The notes beneath the pieces were generated by a model. It ran no database searches, had not been told where the DNA came from, and worked only from the letters and a program-made list of their open reading frames with translations. A stretch of DNA of 47,815 bases from Bacillota bacterium (GTDB taxonomy: Bacteria; Bacillota; Clostridia; Acetivibrionales; DSM-1351), in NCBI GenBank assembly GCA_023433945.1, contig JAEYTP010000139.1, positions 1 to 47,815 on the forward strand, written 5' to 3'. Shown here in pieces: positions 16,962 to 25,904 of this stretch (positions are counted from its first letter, which is position 1; each line of letters begins with the position of its first letter). Both the position numbers and the translations under genes were made by a program.

Positions 16962-18158
16962 TTACGCTCCTAAAGCTTGTTTTATGTCGCATCCAGGATA
17001 AAGAATATAAGCATTTACTCCTATATCAAAAAGGCTGTCAACAATCATTTTTATATCCTCGGTAATAAAATTATCTTCCTTTTCACCTGTTACATAGAGT
17101 ACACAAATATCTCCTCCAGCCATTTTAATATTAAAAATACTATTGTATAAATCAACAGTAAGGTGACTGGTAATAATTATGGTGTCTTTTAACTTGTTTT
17201 CACTGAATGAATATAGCTCCAAAATACTTTCAACAGGAATTATTTGCTGAAAGTTAACGGTTGCTAAATACTTATAGACGCTATTAAACTGTGACAAGGT
17301 TGATACAGGTATTAACTCCAGCTTATTTCTAAATTCTATTAGATTGACGGGAATGGACTTATTAACATAATAATATATTAGTGCAATTGCAGATTCGACC
17401 AGCGTATCTTCTACCATTGAGTTAGTCTCATCATCATATGTATTTTTTCTATAATCCAAGACAATATTAATATTCTCAGATGTAAGGCATTGATAGTTTT
17501 TGACAAGCAAATCATTTTTCTTTGCAGATAGCTTCCAATGAATTCGTTTGCAGCTATCACCATACTCATATTTTCTTATATCCTTTATGGATGTGGTATC
17601 TTCAAAGCGGCCATCAGTTCCTGCGTTTAAATCTGCACTATACTCAGGAGTAAGATTGAACTTATCTAAATAAATAATCCTAGGGTTAACAACAATCTTC
17701 TTTGTCTCTTGAATCCTATATCTAAATCGTATAAGGCCGAGAAAATCTTCAACGTAGAAGTTTTTTATACCTATTTCATATGCTCCACGGTATTTAAACT
17801 CCAGTTCCAAGTTAATATCAATCTTGGAACGTGGCTTCAAATATAGATTGTGGTTCAGGTTCTCGACATTTAGCAAGGAATTACCAAAGAAAGATATGTG
17901 TATAAATGGATAAACAATAAAATCCTCATTACACATAAGCATATTCAATTGCACCTTTTCACCTTTGGTAATATGAGTCTTATCAAGCTTCTGTACATAT
18001 TTGAAGCGAAGAAAGACATAATAGGCATAAGCTATAGAAAACAATAACAAACTAAGTAGAGAATTAAAAAGCAAAAATGCTATTCTTCCACTTTTATTAT
18101 AAAGAAAAATAATTGATACAACTAATAATATAAGAAAAACGATTCTATTTCTTCTCAT
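16962..18158 (-). CDS. DUF58-domain protein, first MoxR cluster
   Basis: The 398-residue protein has a two-helix membrane hairpin at the N-terminus (about 5-50), beta-rich middle domains and a C-terminal von Willebrand-like region. The DUF58 signature is seen in IRKYEYGDSCKRIHWKLSAK. Its start overlaps the MoxR gene end by 14 bases and its end is three bases from the transglutaminase start, so the three genes form one tight unit. The family is the regular partner of MoxR ATPases, which are proposed to act as chaperones for it. Confidence 0.9.
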   Translation of the reverse strand: MRRNRIVFLILLVVSIIFLYNKSGRIAFLLFNSLLSLLLFSIAYAYYVFLRFKYVQKLDKTHITKGEKVQLNMLMCNEDFIVYPFIHISFFGNSLLNVENLNHNLYLKPRSKIDINLELEFKYRGAYEIGIKNFYVEDFLGLIRFRYRIQETKKIVVNPRIIYLDKFNLTPEYSADLNAGTDGRFEDTTSIKDIRKYEYGDSCKRIHWKLSAKKNDLLVKNYQCLTSENINIVLDYRKNTYDDETNSMVEDTLVESAIALIYYYVNKSIPVNLIEFRNKLELIPVSTLSQFNSVYKYLATVNFQQIIPVESILELYSFSENKLKDTIIITSHLTVDLYNSIFNIKMAGGDICVLYVTGEKEDNFITEDIKMIVDSLFDIGVNAYILYPGCDIKQALGA

Positions 18159-19110
18159 AGCTATTTACCAATGGTACAAATACACTATTTGTTATTGTAG
18201 ATAAAATATCAAGCACATTTTTTTTCTTGAGTTTTGCTTCTTGCTTTAATATAATTCTGTGAGATAGTGTTGGAATTATCATTTTTTTGATATCCTCGGG
18301 AAGAACATAATCCCTGCCTTTCATTAATGCAAGAGCTTGTGCAGACTTACAAAGAGCTAATGAACCTCTCGGACTGGCACCTAAAAGCACATTTTCATTT
18401 CTTCTGGTAAGATTAATAATCTCAACCACATAATTTAATAAAGTATTATCAATATAAACGCTTTTTACCTGCTGCTGTAATTCCAGAATTTCTGAAATAT
18501 CAATAACAGGGGTCAAGCTTTCTAGAGGGTTTTGTTTCAAGTATTGTGAAAGTATAAAGGTTTCTTCATTTGACTGAGGATACCCAAGAGATATTCTCAT
18601 CAGGAATCTGTCCATTTGAGCTTCGGGCAGGGGATAGGTTCCTAAGTAGTCTATAGGATTTTGTGTTGCCATAACCATAAATGGCTTTGGAAGCTTATAT
18701 GTAGTACCATCAACAGTAAACTGCCCTTCTTCCATAACTTCAAGCAAGCTTGCCTGTGTTTTGGGAGTAGTTCTATTTATCTCATCAGCCAATACAATAT
18801 TACACAATATTGCTCCGTTTCGGAATTCAAATTCACCAGTCTTCGGATTAAATACAGAAAAGCCTGTAATATCTGATGGAAGAATATCCGGCGTAAATTG
18901 GATTCTCTTAAATGATGCCGATATAGACTTCGAAAGTGCAGAAACAAGACTTGTTTTACCAACACCAGGGACGTCCTCAATCAAGACATGTCCGCCACAT
19001 AGTAATGCAATAACTGCTAGTTCAATCTCAGTACGCTTTCCAACAATTACTTTTTCAACATTGTCTATTAGCTTATTAAAAGTAGCAATATTACTGTTAA
19101 TAATAATCAA
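18145..19110 (-). CDS. MoxR-family AAA+ ATPase, first cluster
   Basis: The 321-residue AAA+ protein has Walker A GVGKT in EDVPGVGKTSL, Walker B with VLADEINRTTPKTQ, sensor 1 in MATQNP and the arginine-rich LPEAQMDRF segment. MoxR ATPases assist maturation or assembly of partner complexes, here the DUF58 and transglutaminase products. The frame opens at TTG 19110 with AAAGGGG directly against it, leaving no normal spacing. A rare ATT at 19101 would be better placed, so the exact start is uncertain by a few residues. Confidence 0.9.
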   Translation of the reverse strand: MIIINSNIATFNKLIDNVEKVIVGKRTEIELAVIALLCGGHVLIEDVPGVGKTSLVSALSKSISASFKRIQFTPDILPSDITGFSVFNPKTGEFEFRNGAILCNIVLADEINRTTPKTQASLLEVMEEGQFTVDGTTYKLPKPFMVMATQNPIDYLGTYPLPEAQMDRFLMRISLGYPQSNEETFILSQYLKQNPLESLTPVIDISEILELQQQVKSVYIDNTLLNYVVEIINLTRRNENVLLGASPRGSLALCKSAQALALMKGRDYVLPEDIKKMIIPTLSHRIILKQEAKLKKKNVLDILSTITNSVFVPLVNSYEKK

Positions 19111-19184
19111 CCCCTTTGTATAATTTTACTTATTTATATTATATAGTAAAAAATAGGAAGAAAAAATGGAATATTGTATGAATA

Positions 19185-19233
19185 ATTGCACTATTTTGTT
19201 TAGTTTAAAGTTTAATTTTTTAAACAGTGCAAT
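19185..19233. other. Inverted repeat in the divergent MoxR/cinA gap
   Basis: ATTGCACT (19185-19192) pairs with AGTGCAAT (19226-19233), and the AT-rich interior can extend the stem. The rest of the 19111-19438 gap is AT-rich with several TATAAT-like boxes, none with a convincing -35. Confidence 0.5.
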
Positions 19234-19438
19234 ATTTTCCACCTAAATGGATTAAGAAAAGCAAATTTGCATATTGATAATTGTAAATAAATGGTATACA
19301 ATTATAGCACATTTCATTTTTTTCATCATCTCTTACTATTTCACCTATATACTGTTATAATATTATAGTTAAGAATATTTATATGTAATTAGTTATATAT
19401 ATTTGACTATTTATCATATTTAAGGGGATGACAAATAT

Positions 19439-20683
19439 ATGAAAGCAGAGATATTAGCTGTTGGTACCGAGTTACTCATGGGCCAAATTACAAATACAAA
19501 TGCACAATACATTTCTTCTAAACTTCCTTTAGCGGGAGTTGGTGTATACTATCATACAGTTGTTGGTGATAATGCTGAAAGATTAGAAAAAAGTCTTTTA
19601 CTAGCGTTGGAAAGATGTGATGTTGTAATTACGACAGGTGGACTTGGCCCAACCCAGGACGATCTCACAAAAGAAACTGTAGCAAGGCTTATGGGCAAAA
19701 AGCTAGTGCTCCACCAAGAAAGTCTTACAAAAATAAAGTGCTTCTTTGAAAACCTCCATAGGTCAATGACAATAAATAATGAAAAGCAGGCGTATTTCCC
19801 AGAGGGATGCATTATTATGAAAAATAATAATGGAACCGCACCTGGCTGTATTATCGAAAATGGAGAAAAGGTAGTTATTATGTTGCCTGGACCACCATCA
19901 GAAATGAAACCTATGTTTGATGAACAGGTAATGCCTTATTTCATGAATAAGTGTGATTTTAAGCTTGAATCCAAATTTTTACGTGTATTTGGAATAGGGG
20001 AATCGGCACTAGAGGATATGCTGCTTGATTTGATTGATGGGCAGACCAATCCCACTTTAGCAACGTATGCCAAGGATGGAGAGGTTACATTAAGGCTTAC
20101 TGCAAGGGTTAATCCTGGTGAGAAGGGTGACGAAATAATCAGTCCTATGCTTGCAGAAATTAAAAAGAGAACAGGTGATGCACTATACTCCTTAGAGGAT
20201 GAACCTCTGGACCTAGTAGCTGCAAAGCTACTTTTGGAGAATAATATTACTATTTCTACTGCAGAATCTTGTACTGGGGGCCTTGTTTCGGAGATACTTA
20301 CCAATGTTCCTGGTATTTCAAAAGTCTTTATGGGTGGGAGTGTCACTTATTCCAATCAGTCAAAGAGTGATTTATTAGGTGTCAAAGAGGAAACACTTTC
20401 TCAGTATGGAGCTGTTAGTAAGCAAACCGCTGCACAGATGGCTGAAGGCATTAGGAAAAGACTAGCAACAGACATAGCTGTATCGGTTACAGGTATAGCA
20501 GGACCGGACGGAGGAACACCTGAAAAGCCTGTTGGGCTTGTCTATATAGCATTGGCATCGAAAGATGGAACGGTTATCAAACAGTTAAATCTGTGGGGTA
20601 GCAGAAACCGAATTAGAAACGTAACTGCATTACATGTATTTGATATGATAAGAAGGCATGTTTTGGGGTTGGAGATAAATTAA
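19439..20683 (+). CDS. cinA: CinA-family competence/damage-inducible protein
   Basis: The 414-residue full-length CinA has an N-terminal MoCF-type (COG1058) domain with AVGTELLMGQITNTNA and TTGGLGPTQDDLTKE, and a C-terminal CinA/PncC domain with TAESCTGGLVSE and GIAGPDGGTPEKPVG. Members are ADP-ribose pyrophosphatases and/or NMN deamidases involved in pyridine-nucleotide recycling, and cinA commonly lies upstream of recA. The start is ATG 19439 after AAGGGGA. Here murJ stands between cinA and recA. Confidence 0.95.
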   Translation: MKAEILAVGTELLMGQITNTNAQYISSKLPLAGVGVYYHTVVGDNAERLEKSLLLALERCDVVITTGGLGPTQDDLTKETVARLMGKKLVLHQESLTKIKCFFENLHRSMTINNEKQAYFPEGCIIMKNNNGTAPGCIIENGEKVVIMLPGPPSEMKPMFDEQVMPYFMNKCDFKLESKFLRVFGIGESALEDMLLDLIDGQTNPTLATYAKDGEVTLRLTARVNPGEKGDEIISPMLAEIKKRTGDALYSLEDEPLDLVAAKLLLENNITISTAESCTGGLVSEILTNVPGISKVFMGGSVTYSNQSKSDLLGVKEETLSQYGAVSKQTAAQMAEGIRKRLATDIAVSVTGIAGPDGGTPEKPVGLVYIALASKDGTVIKQLNLWGSRNRIRNVTALHVFDMIRRHVLGLEIN

Positions 20684-20703
20684 CGACTAATATAACTTTT
20701 CTA

Positions 20704-20754
20704 CAGCCGAAATTTTGTATTGATTCGTTATAATACACACAAAAGAAACGGCTG
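20704..20754 (+). other. Inverted repeat around a TATAAT box ahead of murJ
   Basis: CAGCCG (20704-20709) plus TTTTG (20713-20717) pair with CAAAA (20740-20744) plus CGGCTG (20749-20754). TATAAT occurs at 20729-20734 in the loop, without a good -35. It could be a weak cinA terminator or a murJ control site. Confidence 0.4.
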
Positions 20755-20780
20755 GTCTAGAACAGTCTGGAGGGAGTCAC

Positions 20781-22370
20781 TTGAACTCAAATAGTAAAAA
20801 AATTACGGGTGCTGCTGTTATTGTAATGACTTCTTTAGTAGTCAGCAGAATTACTGGCTACCTTAGAACCATACTCATTAACAATTTGCTTACAGCGCAC
20901 CAGTCAGATGCCCTTTTGGCAGCATTCCGTACTACCGATTTGATGTACAATATGTTGATAGGAGGGGCTATCTCAGCTGCACTTATCCCAATTCTTTCAG
21001 GTTATTTAGCCAAAAAGGAAGAGGAAAAGGGCTGGAAGGCAGTAGGCTCATTTATTAATGTGGTATTTTTGACAATGGCAGTTGTAAGCTTTCTGGGTGT
21101 AATTTATGCACCTCAGATTATTCAACTGACTGCACAGGGATTGCAAGGTACTGTCAGGGAAGATGCAATATACCTTACAAGAATTCTTTTCCCATCTGTA
21201 GGATTTATGATGCTGGCAGGTATGACAAACGGGGTGCTTAACTCGTACAAACGTTTTGCAGCTGCTGCATACGGTCCATCAATATATAATCTTGGCACAG
21301 CACTGAGTATTTTTGCATTAAGCCGCTTTGGTGTAAAATACGTTGCATATGGAGTTTTGGCAAGCGCAGTTGTATATTTCATAATACAGATTTCCTTTGC
21401 ACTACCAAACTTTAAGTTTTACAGACCCAAGATTTATTTAAAGGACGAGGGCTTTAAAAGACTATTTAAGCTTGCTATTCCATCCTTAGGCGCTTCTGCG
21501 GTTGCCCAGATAAACATTGTTATTTCTCTGACCTTTACATCCTCATTTTCACAGGGCAGTATCACTGCATACAATTGTGCAAATGAGGTGTGGCAGCTCC
21601 CATATGGTATATTTGCAATGGGGTTGGGTACAGCACTCTTGCCAACGCTCTCAGAGAAGCTTTCGCTCAACAATATAAGCGAATTCAAGGATATTATGCT
21701 AAAGGGATTCAGGACAATCTTGTATCTGATTATACCGTCAGCAGTTGCGCTTCTTGTTATCCCGCAACCAGTAATCAGCGTTGTCTACAAGTGGGGAAGT
21801 AAGGTTGATGCCGAGAGAATTATTATGGCATCTTCCATACTGATGCTTTTTACCGTAGCAATTGTTGGACAATCCATGTTAGCACTACTGAATAGGGCTT
21901 TCTATGCTAGCAATGATACCAAGACTCCGCTATATGTAGGAGCAGGCTCTATTTTTCTGAATTTTATACTTTGTAACATCTTTGTATTCAAGACAGGATT
22001 AGGACCTGCGGGAATGTCACTTGCTTATTCAATACAAAGCCTTGTAAATATGCTCGTTATGATGTATTTGTTATCAAGAAAGATGAAGGGTATGCAGTGG
22101 AAGAGTCTTACATTTTATGGCCTGAGATTGCTTGCTGCAGCAAGCGTTATGGGGGTTGTTGTGTTCTTGATGAATAAATTGATTGCCATTGATTTTACCA
22201 GAGGGTTTACTCTTTCATTGAAGCTCAGTGAAATAGCTGCAATGCTAGCAGTAGTTGCAGTAGGTTGTTTGGTATACTTTGGTTTTACCATGTTATTCAG
22301 GGTCCCGGAGGCGGTTTCGTTTAAAAATAAATATTTTGGAAGATTTCTAAAAAAACGTTTGACTAAATAG
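20781..22370 (+). CDS. murJ: Lipid II flippase MurJ (MviN family)
   Basis: The 529-residue integral membrane protein of the MOP exporter superfamily flips lipid II for peptidoglycan synthesis. It shows the family N-terminus with VVSRITGYLRTI, then DALLAAFRTTDLMYN and GGAISAALIPILSGY, and about 14 hydrophobic segments. It closes with a positively charged tail. The start is TTG 20781 with GGAGGG 10 bases upstream. The recA promoter overlaps its end (TTGACT 22359-22364), so recA can be read independently. MurJ beside recA is not usual, though conserved neighbours differ across Clostridia. Confidence 0.92.
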   Translation: MNSNSKKITGAAVIVMTSLVVSRITGYLRTILINNLLTAHQSDALLAAFRTTDLMYNMLIGGAISAALIPILSGYLAKKEEEKGWKAVGSFINVVFLTMAVVSFLGVIYAPQIIQLTAQGLQGTVREDAIYLTRILFPSVGFMMLAGMTNGVLNSYKRFAAAAYGPSIYNLGTALSIFALSRFGVKYVAYGVLASAVVYFIIQISFALPNFKFYRPKIYLKDEGFKRLFKLAIPSLGASAVAQINIVISLTFTSSFSQGSITAYNCANEVWQLPYGIFAMGLGTALLPTLSEKLSLNNISEFKDIMLKGFRTILYLIIPSAVALLVIPQPVISVVYKWGSKVDAERIIMASSILMLFTVAIVGQSMLALLNRAFYASNDTKTPLYVGAGSIFLNFILCNIFVFKTGLGPAGMSLAYSIQSLVNMLVMMYLLSRKMKGMQWKSLTFYGLRLLAAASVMGVVVFLMNKLIAIDFTRGFTLSLKLSEIAAMLAVVAVGCLVYFGFTMLFRVPEAVSFKNKYFGRFLKKRLTK

Positions 22371-22387
22371 TAAAAGAAATATATAAT
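22359..22387 (+). promoter_or_regulatory. recA promoter (SigA type)
   Basis: TTGACT (22359-22364) and TATAAT (22382-22387) are separated by exactly 17 bases. It lies over the last codons of murJ. Confidence 0.85.
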
Positions 22388-22388
22388 A

Positions 22389-22402
22389 AGAACAAATGTT
22401 CG
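22389..22402 (+). promoter_or_regulatory. LexA-type SOS box of recA
   Basis: AGAACAAATGTTCG has the Gram-positive GAAC-N4-GTTC palindrome and starts two bases downstream of the -10 hexamer, where LexA would block initiation. Confidence 0.85.
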
Positions 22403-22423
22403 ATAATTGTGAGGAGGTTCCCC

Positions 22424-23461
22424 ATGTTAGAAAAGAAAAAGGCTCTTGAGATGGCGTTAGGTCAGATAGAAAAGCAATTTGGTAAAGGTGCAGTTATGAA
22501 GTTGGGAGAAAATTCCCACATGAATATAGAAGTCATACCAACCGGAGCGTTGTCCTTGGACATTGCACTCGGTGTTGGTGGAGTACCTAGAGGTAGAATT
22601 GTTGAAGTGTTTGGACCTGAATCCTCAGGTAAGACAACAGTTGCACTTCATATTATTGCTCAGGCTCAAAAAGCAGGCGGAGAAGCTGCTTTTATTGATG
22701 CAGAACATGCACTTGACCCAGTATATGCAAAGAAACTTGGGGTAGATATAGAAAATCTTATCGTTTCTCAGCCTGATACCGGTGAACAGGCTCTTGAGAT
22801 TACTGAGGCACTTGTTAGAAGTGGCGCTATAGACGTTATAGTTGTTGACTCTGTTGCAGCCTTGGTTCCAAAGGCTGAAATTGATGGTGAGATGGGTGAT
22901 TCACACGTAGGACTTCAGGCTAGACTTATGTCCCAGGCACTTAGAAAGTTGGCTGGTGTTATCAGCAAGTCTAGAACTACTGCAATATTCATTAATCAGC
23001 TTCGTGAAAAGGTAGGTATCATGTTCGGCAATCCAGAAACCACACCTGGAGGTAGAGCTCTCAAATTCTACTCTTCTGTTAGACTTGATGTTAGAAGAAT
23101 CGAAGCACTCAAGCAGTCAAATGAGATTGTGGGTAATAGGACAAGAGTTAAGGTAGTAAAGAACAAGGTTGCACCACCTTTTAGAGAAGCAGAATTCGAT
23201 ATCGTATATGGAGAAGGCATTTCAAAGGAAGGCTGTATTCTCGATATTGCTGTTAATATGGACATTGTCAATAAGAGTGGAGCATGGTTCTCCTATGCTG
23301 GTCAGAGGATTGGACAAGGAAGAGAAAATGCAAAGCAGTTCTTAAGAGAAAACACTTCTATTTGCAATGAGATTGAAGCTAAGGTTAGAGAGAATTTCAA
23401 GCCTGTTACAACACCACCAGCAAGTGAAGAAGAAGAAGTTTTTGTTGAGGATGCGGAATAA
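22424..23461 (+). CDS. recA: RecA recombinase
   Basis: The 345-residue RecA has the Walker A site GPESSGKTT, the catalytic glutamate region in DAEHALDP, Walker B VIVVDSVAAL, the L1 segment and the FINQLREKVGIMFGNPETTPGG L2 region. The C-terminus is short and acidic (EEEEVFVEDAE). It polymerises on single-stranded DNA for strand exchange and triggers LexA cleavage. The start is ATG 22424 with GAGGAGG at 22411-22417; an in-frame upstream start adds five residues with no support. It is preceded by its own promoter and SOS box, and ended by the terminator at 23599. Confidence 0.98.
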   Translation: MLEKKKALEMALGQIEKQFGKGAVMKLGENSHMNIEVIPTGALSLDIALGVGGVPRGRIVEVFGPESSGKTTVALHIIAQAQKAGGEAAFIDAEHALDPVYAKKLGVDIENLIVSQPDTGEQALEITEALVRSGAIDVIVVDSVAALVPKAEIDGEMGDSHVGLQARLMSQALRKLAGVISKSRTTAIFINQLREKVGIMFGNPETTPGGRALKFYSSVRLDVRRIEALKQSNEIVGNRTRVKVVKNKVAPPFREAEFDIVYGEGISKEGCILDIAVNMDIVNKSGAWFSYAGQRIGQGRENAKQFLRENTSICNEIEAKVRENFKPVTTPPASEEEEVFVEDAE

Positions 23462-23598
23462 TCAGTGTTATCTTGTTAGGTATACTAGATACTGTTAAAG
23501 GCACCATCTTAAGTTCTGAGATTTGAAGCAGTAATCAGTTTAAGCAGATATTAGTAGCAGCAGATTAAAACGATATTTCCTTTTTTAAAAGAAAAAAA

Positions 23599-23642
23599 AG
23601 AATACCCTCAGAAGTATTTTAAAACCTCTGAGGGTATTCTTA
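23599..23642. terminator. Hairpin terminator between recA and the Ig-like gene
   Basis: AGAATACCCTCAG (from 23599) pairs with CTGAGGGTATTCT (to 23640). An A-rich run precedes it, giving T's on the minus strand; plus-strand T's are few. It serves the convergent recA and Ig-like genes. Confidence 0.75.
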
Positions 23643-23689
23643 TCAGTCATATTAAATTCGATTTATAAGGAAAATAAAACGCTTCTGGA

Positions 23690-24547
23690 CTATTTTACTG
23701 TAACCTTACATGTGGCTGTTTTACCATCCACAGTTTTACAGGTTACCGTTGCAGTACCTTTTGACTTTGCGGTTACTTTACCTTTTGCATCTACAGTAGC
23801 TACTTTTGTATTGGAGGATGTCCATTTGACAGCCTTATTGGTTGCATCAGCAGGTTTCACTGTTGCTGTTAATGTAACTGTTTTACCTTTGGTAAGCGTA
23901 GCTGTTGTCTTGCTTAGTGTTACTGATGTGGCTTTAATTTCCTTAGCATCTGACGCGTTGCCTTCGACCACTATGAATAAAAAATTCTTTGGTATATCCG
24001 AATCATTAATACCTGTTACGTGACCAACTGTCAATACATATGTACCTGCTTTTGCGATATTCATGGAGCTGCCATCAGCTACACCATAAAAACCTTCTTT
24101 AGGAGCAGTACTTAACTTCTTCGAATAATCAAACTCAAGCTTACCTACTGTATTAAGTACATAATACTTCATGTTTGTCTTGACTGTCTCTATAGGATTT
24201 ATATTCATGTCATAAAATATCCCGATATAAGCATATCCAGTGTTTTTCTCACCCTTATTTGGCTGAAGTGTTACAGTAACAGGAGCTTTACATGTGATAA
24301 CTGTACTATTTTTCCCGGAAATAGTTACTTTGTCATCACTCAAATACGTGGAGAAGTCTTTCTTTTCCTGTGATACTACATTTGTTACACTTACAGTGGC
24401 AGTCAAATCCTTGAAGGCAATGTCATCTGTAGCATATGAATTGAAAGTGATAGTTTTAGTGCTGGTCGTTGCTGCAAATGCTGATACGGATAAAGTTAAC
24501 AGCATAGCTAGGGTTAATAATACTGATATAATTCTTTTTGTTCTCAT
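23690..24547 (-). CDS. Secreted protein with a C-terminal bacterial Ig-like (Big_2) domain
   Basis: The 285-residue protein has a clear signal peptide (basic MRTKR, a hydrophobic core and an AFA cleavage region around 25). The middle region (about 30-195) is beta-rich and unassigned. The end (about 200-285) is a Big_2 domain with LSKTTATLTKGKTVTLTATV and VKWTSSNTKVATVDAKGKVT. Such domains occur in surface and extracellular proteins of Clostridia. The gene is a stand-alone opposite-strand insert between recA and recX. It has a good promoter at 24784-24812 and a leader of about 230 bases with strong secondary structure. Confidence 0.88.
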   Translation of the reverse strand: MRTKRIISVLLTLAMLLTLSVSAFAATTSTKTITFNSYATDDIAFKDLTATVSVTNVVSQEKKDFSTYLSDDKVTISGKNSTVITCKAPVTVTLQPNKGEKNTGYAYIGIFYDMNINPIETVKTNMKYYVLNTVGKLEFDYSKKLSTAPKEGFYGVADGSSMNIAKAGTYVLTVGHVTGINDSDIPKNFLFIVVEGNASDAKEIKATSVTLSKTTATLTKGKTVTLTATVKPADATNKAVKWTSSNTKVATVDAKGKVTAKSKGTATVTCKTVDGKTATCKVTVK

Positions 24548-24629
24548 TTCTTACATTCCTCTTTTCATTGTTTATTTTAAGGAGCATAAAACTCGCCCTC
24601 GCCTACCACGCGTAATAATTATTTATTCT

Positions 24630-24765
24630 AAGCCGCTTATTCTGTTGTGTTTGAGGCTACGAAGAAAATTCAAATCTTTGTACACTTGGTATCTTTATAC
24701 CTGTTCACAAATTTGTAACCCTTTCTTGTCGGATTAGCAGGTTTTACTAATGTTGAACAGAATCA
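24630..24765 (-). ncRNA. Candidate structured leader RNA (possible riboswitch) of the Ig-like gene
   Basis: In the transcribed (minus) strand, an 8-bp outer stem joins the plus-strand segments 24756-24763 and 24639-24646 (ATTCTGTT/AACAGAAT). Inside are a hairpin 24733-24737/24747-24751 (ATTAG/CTAAT), whose loop segment GGTT 24740-24743 can pair with AACC 24717-24720 as a pseudoknot, and an extended hairpin 24672-24714 closed by GGTAT/ATACC. AGCC 24631-24634 can also pair GGCT 24655-24658, which crosses the outer stem. The class is not one I recognise. Confidence 0.4.
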
Positions 24766-24783
24766 TAAATTCCCATAAGTAAT

Positions 24784-24812
24784 AATATATAGTATGCTTA
24801 GTGCTTTTTCAA
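24784..24812 (-). promoter_or_regulatory. Promoter of the Ig-like gene (minus strand)
   Basis: On the minus strand TTGAAA (24812-24807) and TATATT (24789-24784) are 17 bases apart. Transcription would start near 24777, directly ahead of the structured leader. Confidence 0.6.
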
Positions 24813-24997
24813 CTATTTAAATACAAATAAACTAAAAATTTCCAAAGTCACAGGAGGCAGAGCTAAAAAATACAGAATCAGTAATTTATTAATAAGAATT
24901 TTATTTTATTATGGCTTTATTTATGACACAATAATTTATAATTAATATATTATTTATTATTTTATAAAGTAGACGCAATTACTGGGGAGGGGTATAA

Positions 24998-25633
24998 ATG
25001 AAGGTAGTTAGTATTACCACAAATGACAGGGTTAAGTCTCATGCACAGGTAACATTAGAAGGTGGGACACAATTCTGTTTGCCGCTGAAAAGATTAAGTA
25101 TTTTGGATATTACAGAAGGCTCCAATATTGATGATAGTAGGATACAATATATAATAGATTATGAGGTATATGCGGCTGCAAAAGCTGATGCTGTTAAGTA
25201 TATTGCTACTAAAATGAGAACTTGTTATGAGGTAGAACAGAAATTATTCCAACTAGGATATGAGGAAGATTGTATTTCCCGGGTAATAGATGACTTGATT
25301 GAGATAAACTATCTAGATGACTTAAAGTATGCAAACTGCTTTATTTCGGACCGCAATAAATTAAAGCCTACGTCCTCACGCTTGATGAGAATGGAGCTTA
25401 AGCACAGAGGGATAGATGAAAGTATTATTGACCAAGCATTGAGCGGACAGGAACAGCAAGACGAAGATGTTGCCTATACACTTCTTATAAAGAAGTATTC
25501 CAAATATACTGATTTTGATGATAAACTTATTGCCAAAATGAAGAACTTTTTAGCAGCAAGAGGTTTTGAATACTCTCAGATTTCTTCTGCGGTAGAGAAG
25601 CTAGTTGAATGCAAAACGTCAGTAGAAGATTAA
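24998..25633 (+). CDS. recX: Regulatory protein RecX
   Basis: RecX binds RecA and limits filament growth. The 211-residue protein is of normal length for Firmicutes, with an N-terminal strand region (about 1-45) and three-helix repeats: AAKADAVKYIATKMRTCYE, a LGYEED...LIEINYLDD repeat, a SRLMRMELKHRGID repeat and a final helix bundle. The start is ATG 24998 with GGGGAGGGG upstream. It is separated from recA by the opposite-strand Ig-like gene, so it is not simply read through from recA; the 450-base gap before it carries the leader and promoter listed separately. Confidence 0.9.
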   Translation: MKVVSITTNDRVKSHAQVTLEGGTQFCLPLKRLSILDITEGSNIDDSRIQYIIDYEVYAAAKADAVKYIATKMRTCYEVEQKLFQLGYEEDCISRVIDDLIEINYLDDLKYANCFISDRNKLKPTSSRLMRMELKHRGIDESIIDQALSGQEQQDEDVAYTLLIKKYSKYTDFDDKLIAKMKNFLAARGFEYSQISSAVEKLVECKTSVED

Positions 25634-25678
25634 ATATTTTATATTTTGCTATAGTACTGGTGATACAGTATTTTAGTA

Positions 25679-25738
25679 TATAGGTTTATATTATATAGGT
25701 TTATGCTATATAGGTTTATATTATATAGGTTTTTATTA
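25679..25738 (+). repeat. Four tandem 15-bp repeats
   Basis: TATAGGTTTATATTA at 25679-25693 and 25709-25723, with variants at 25694-25708 and 25724-25738, lie in the 416-base recX-rimO gap. The remainder of that gap is AT-rich with a candidate promoter. Confidence 0.88.
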
Positions 25739-25904
25739 TAAGAAAATTAATAATTTCTATGATATTAATTTTTATGATATATATTTTTTATATAGAAGAA
25801 TTTACATTACTAAACTAAATTACTTATTTATAGAAAATAATGACTTAAAATATATACTTTTATTCAATTTCTATTGAAAATTTTTGTAATTTTCGTGAAA
25901 GATA

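Noticed and set aside
24294..24737. Long plus-strand frame across the Ig-like gene and its leader
   Set aside because: No recognisable domain, opposite to a protein with signal peptide and Big_2 domain; it arises from low stop frequency.
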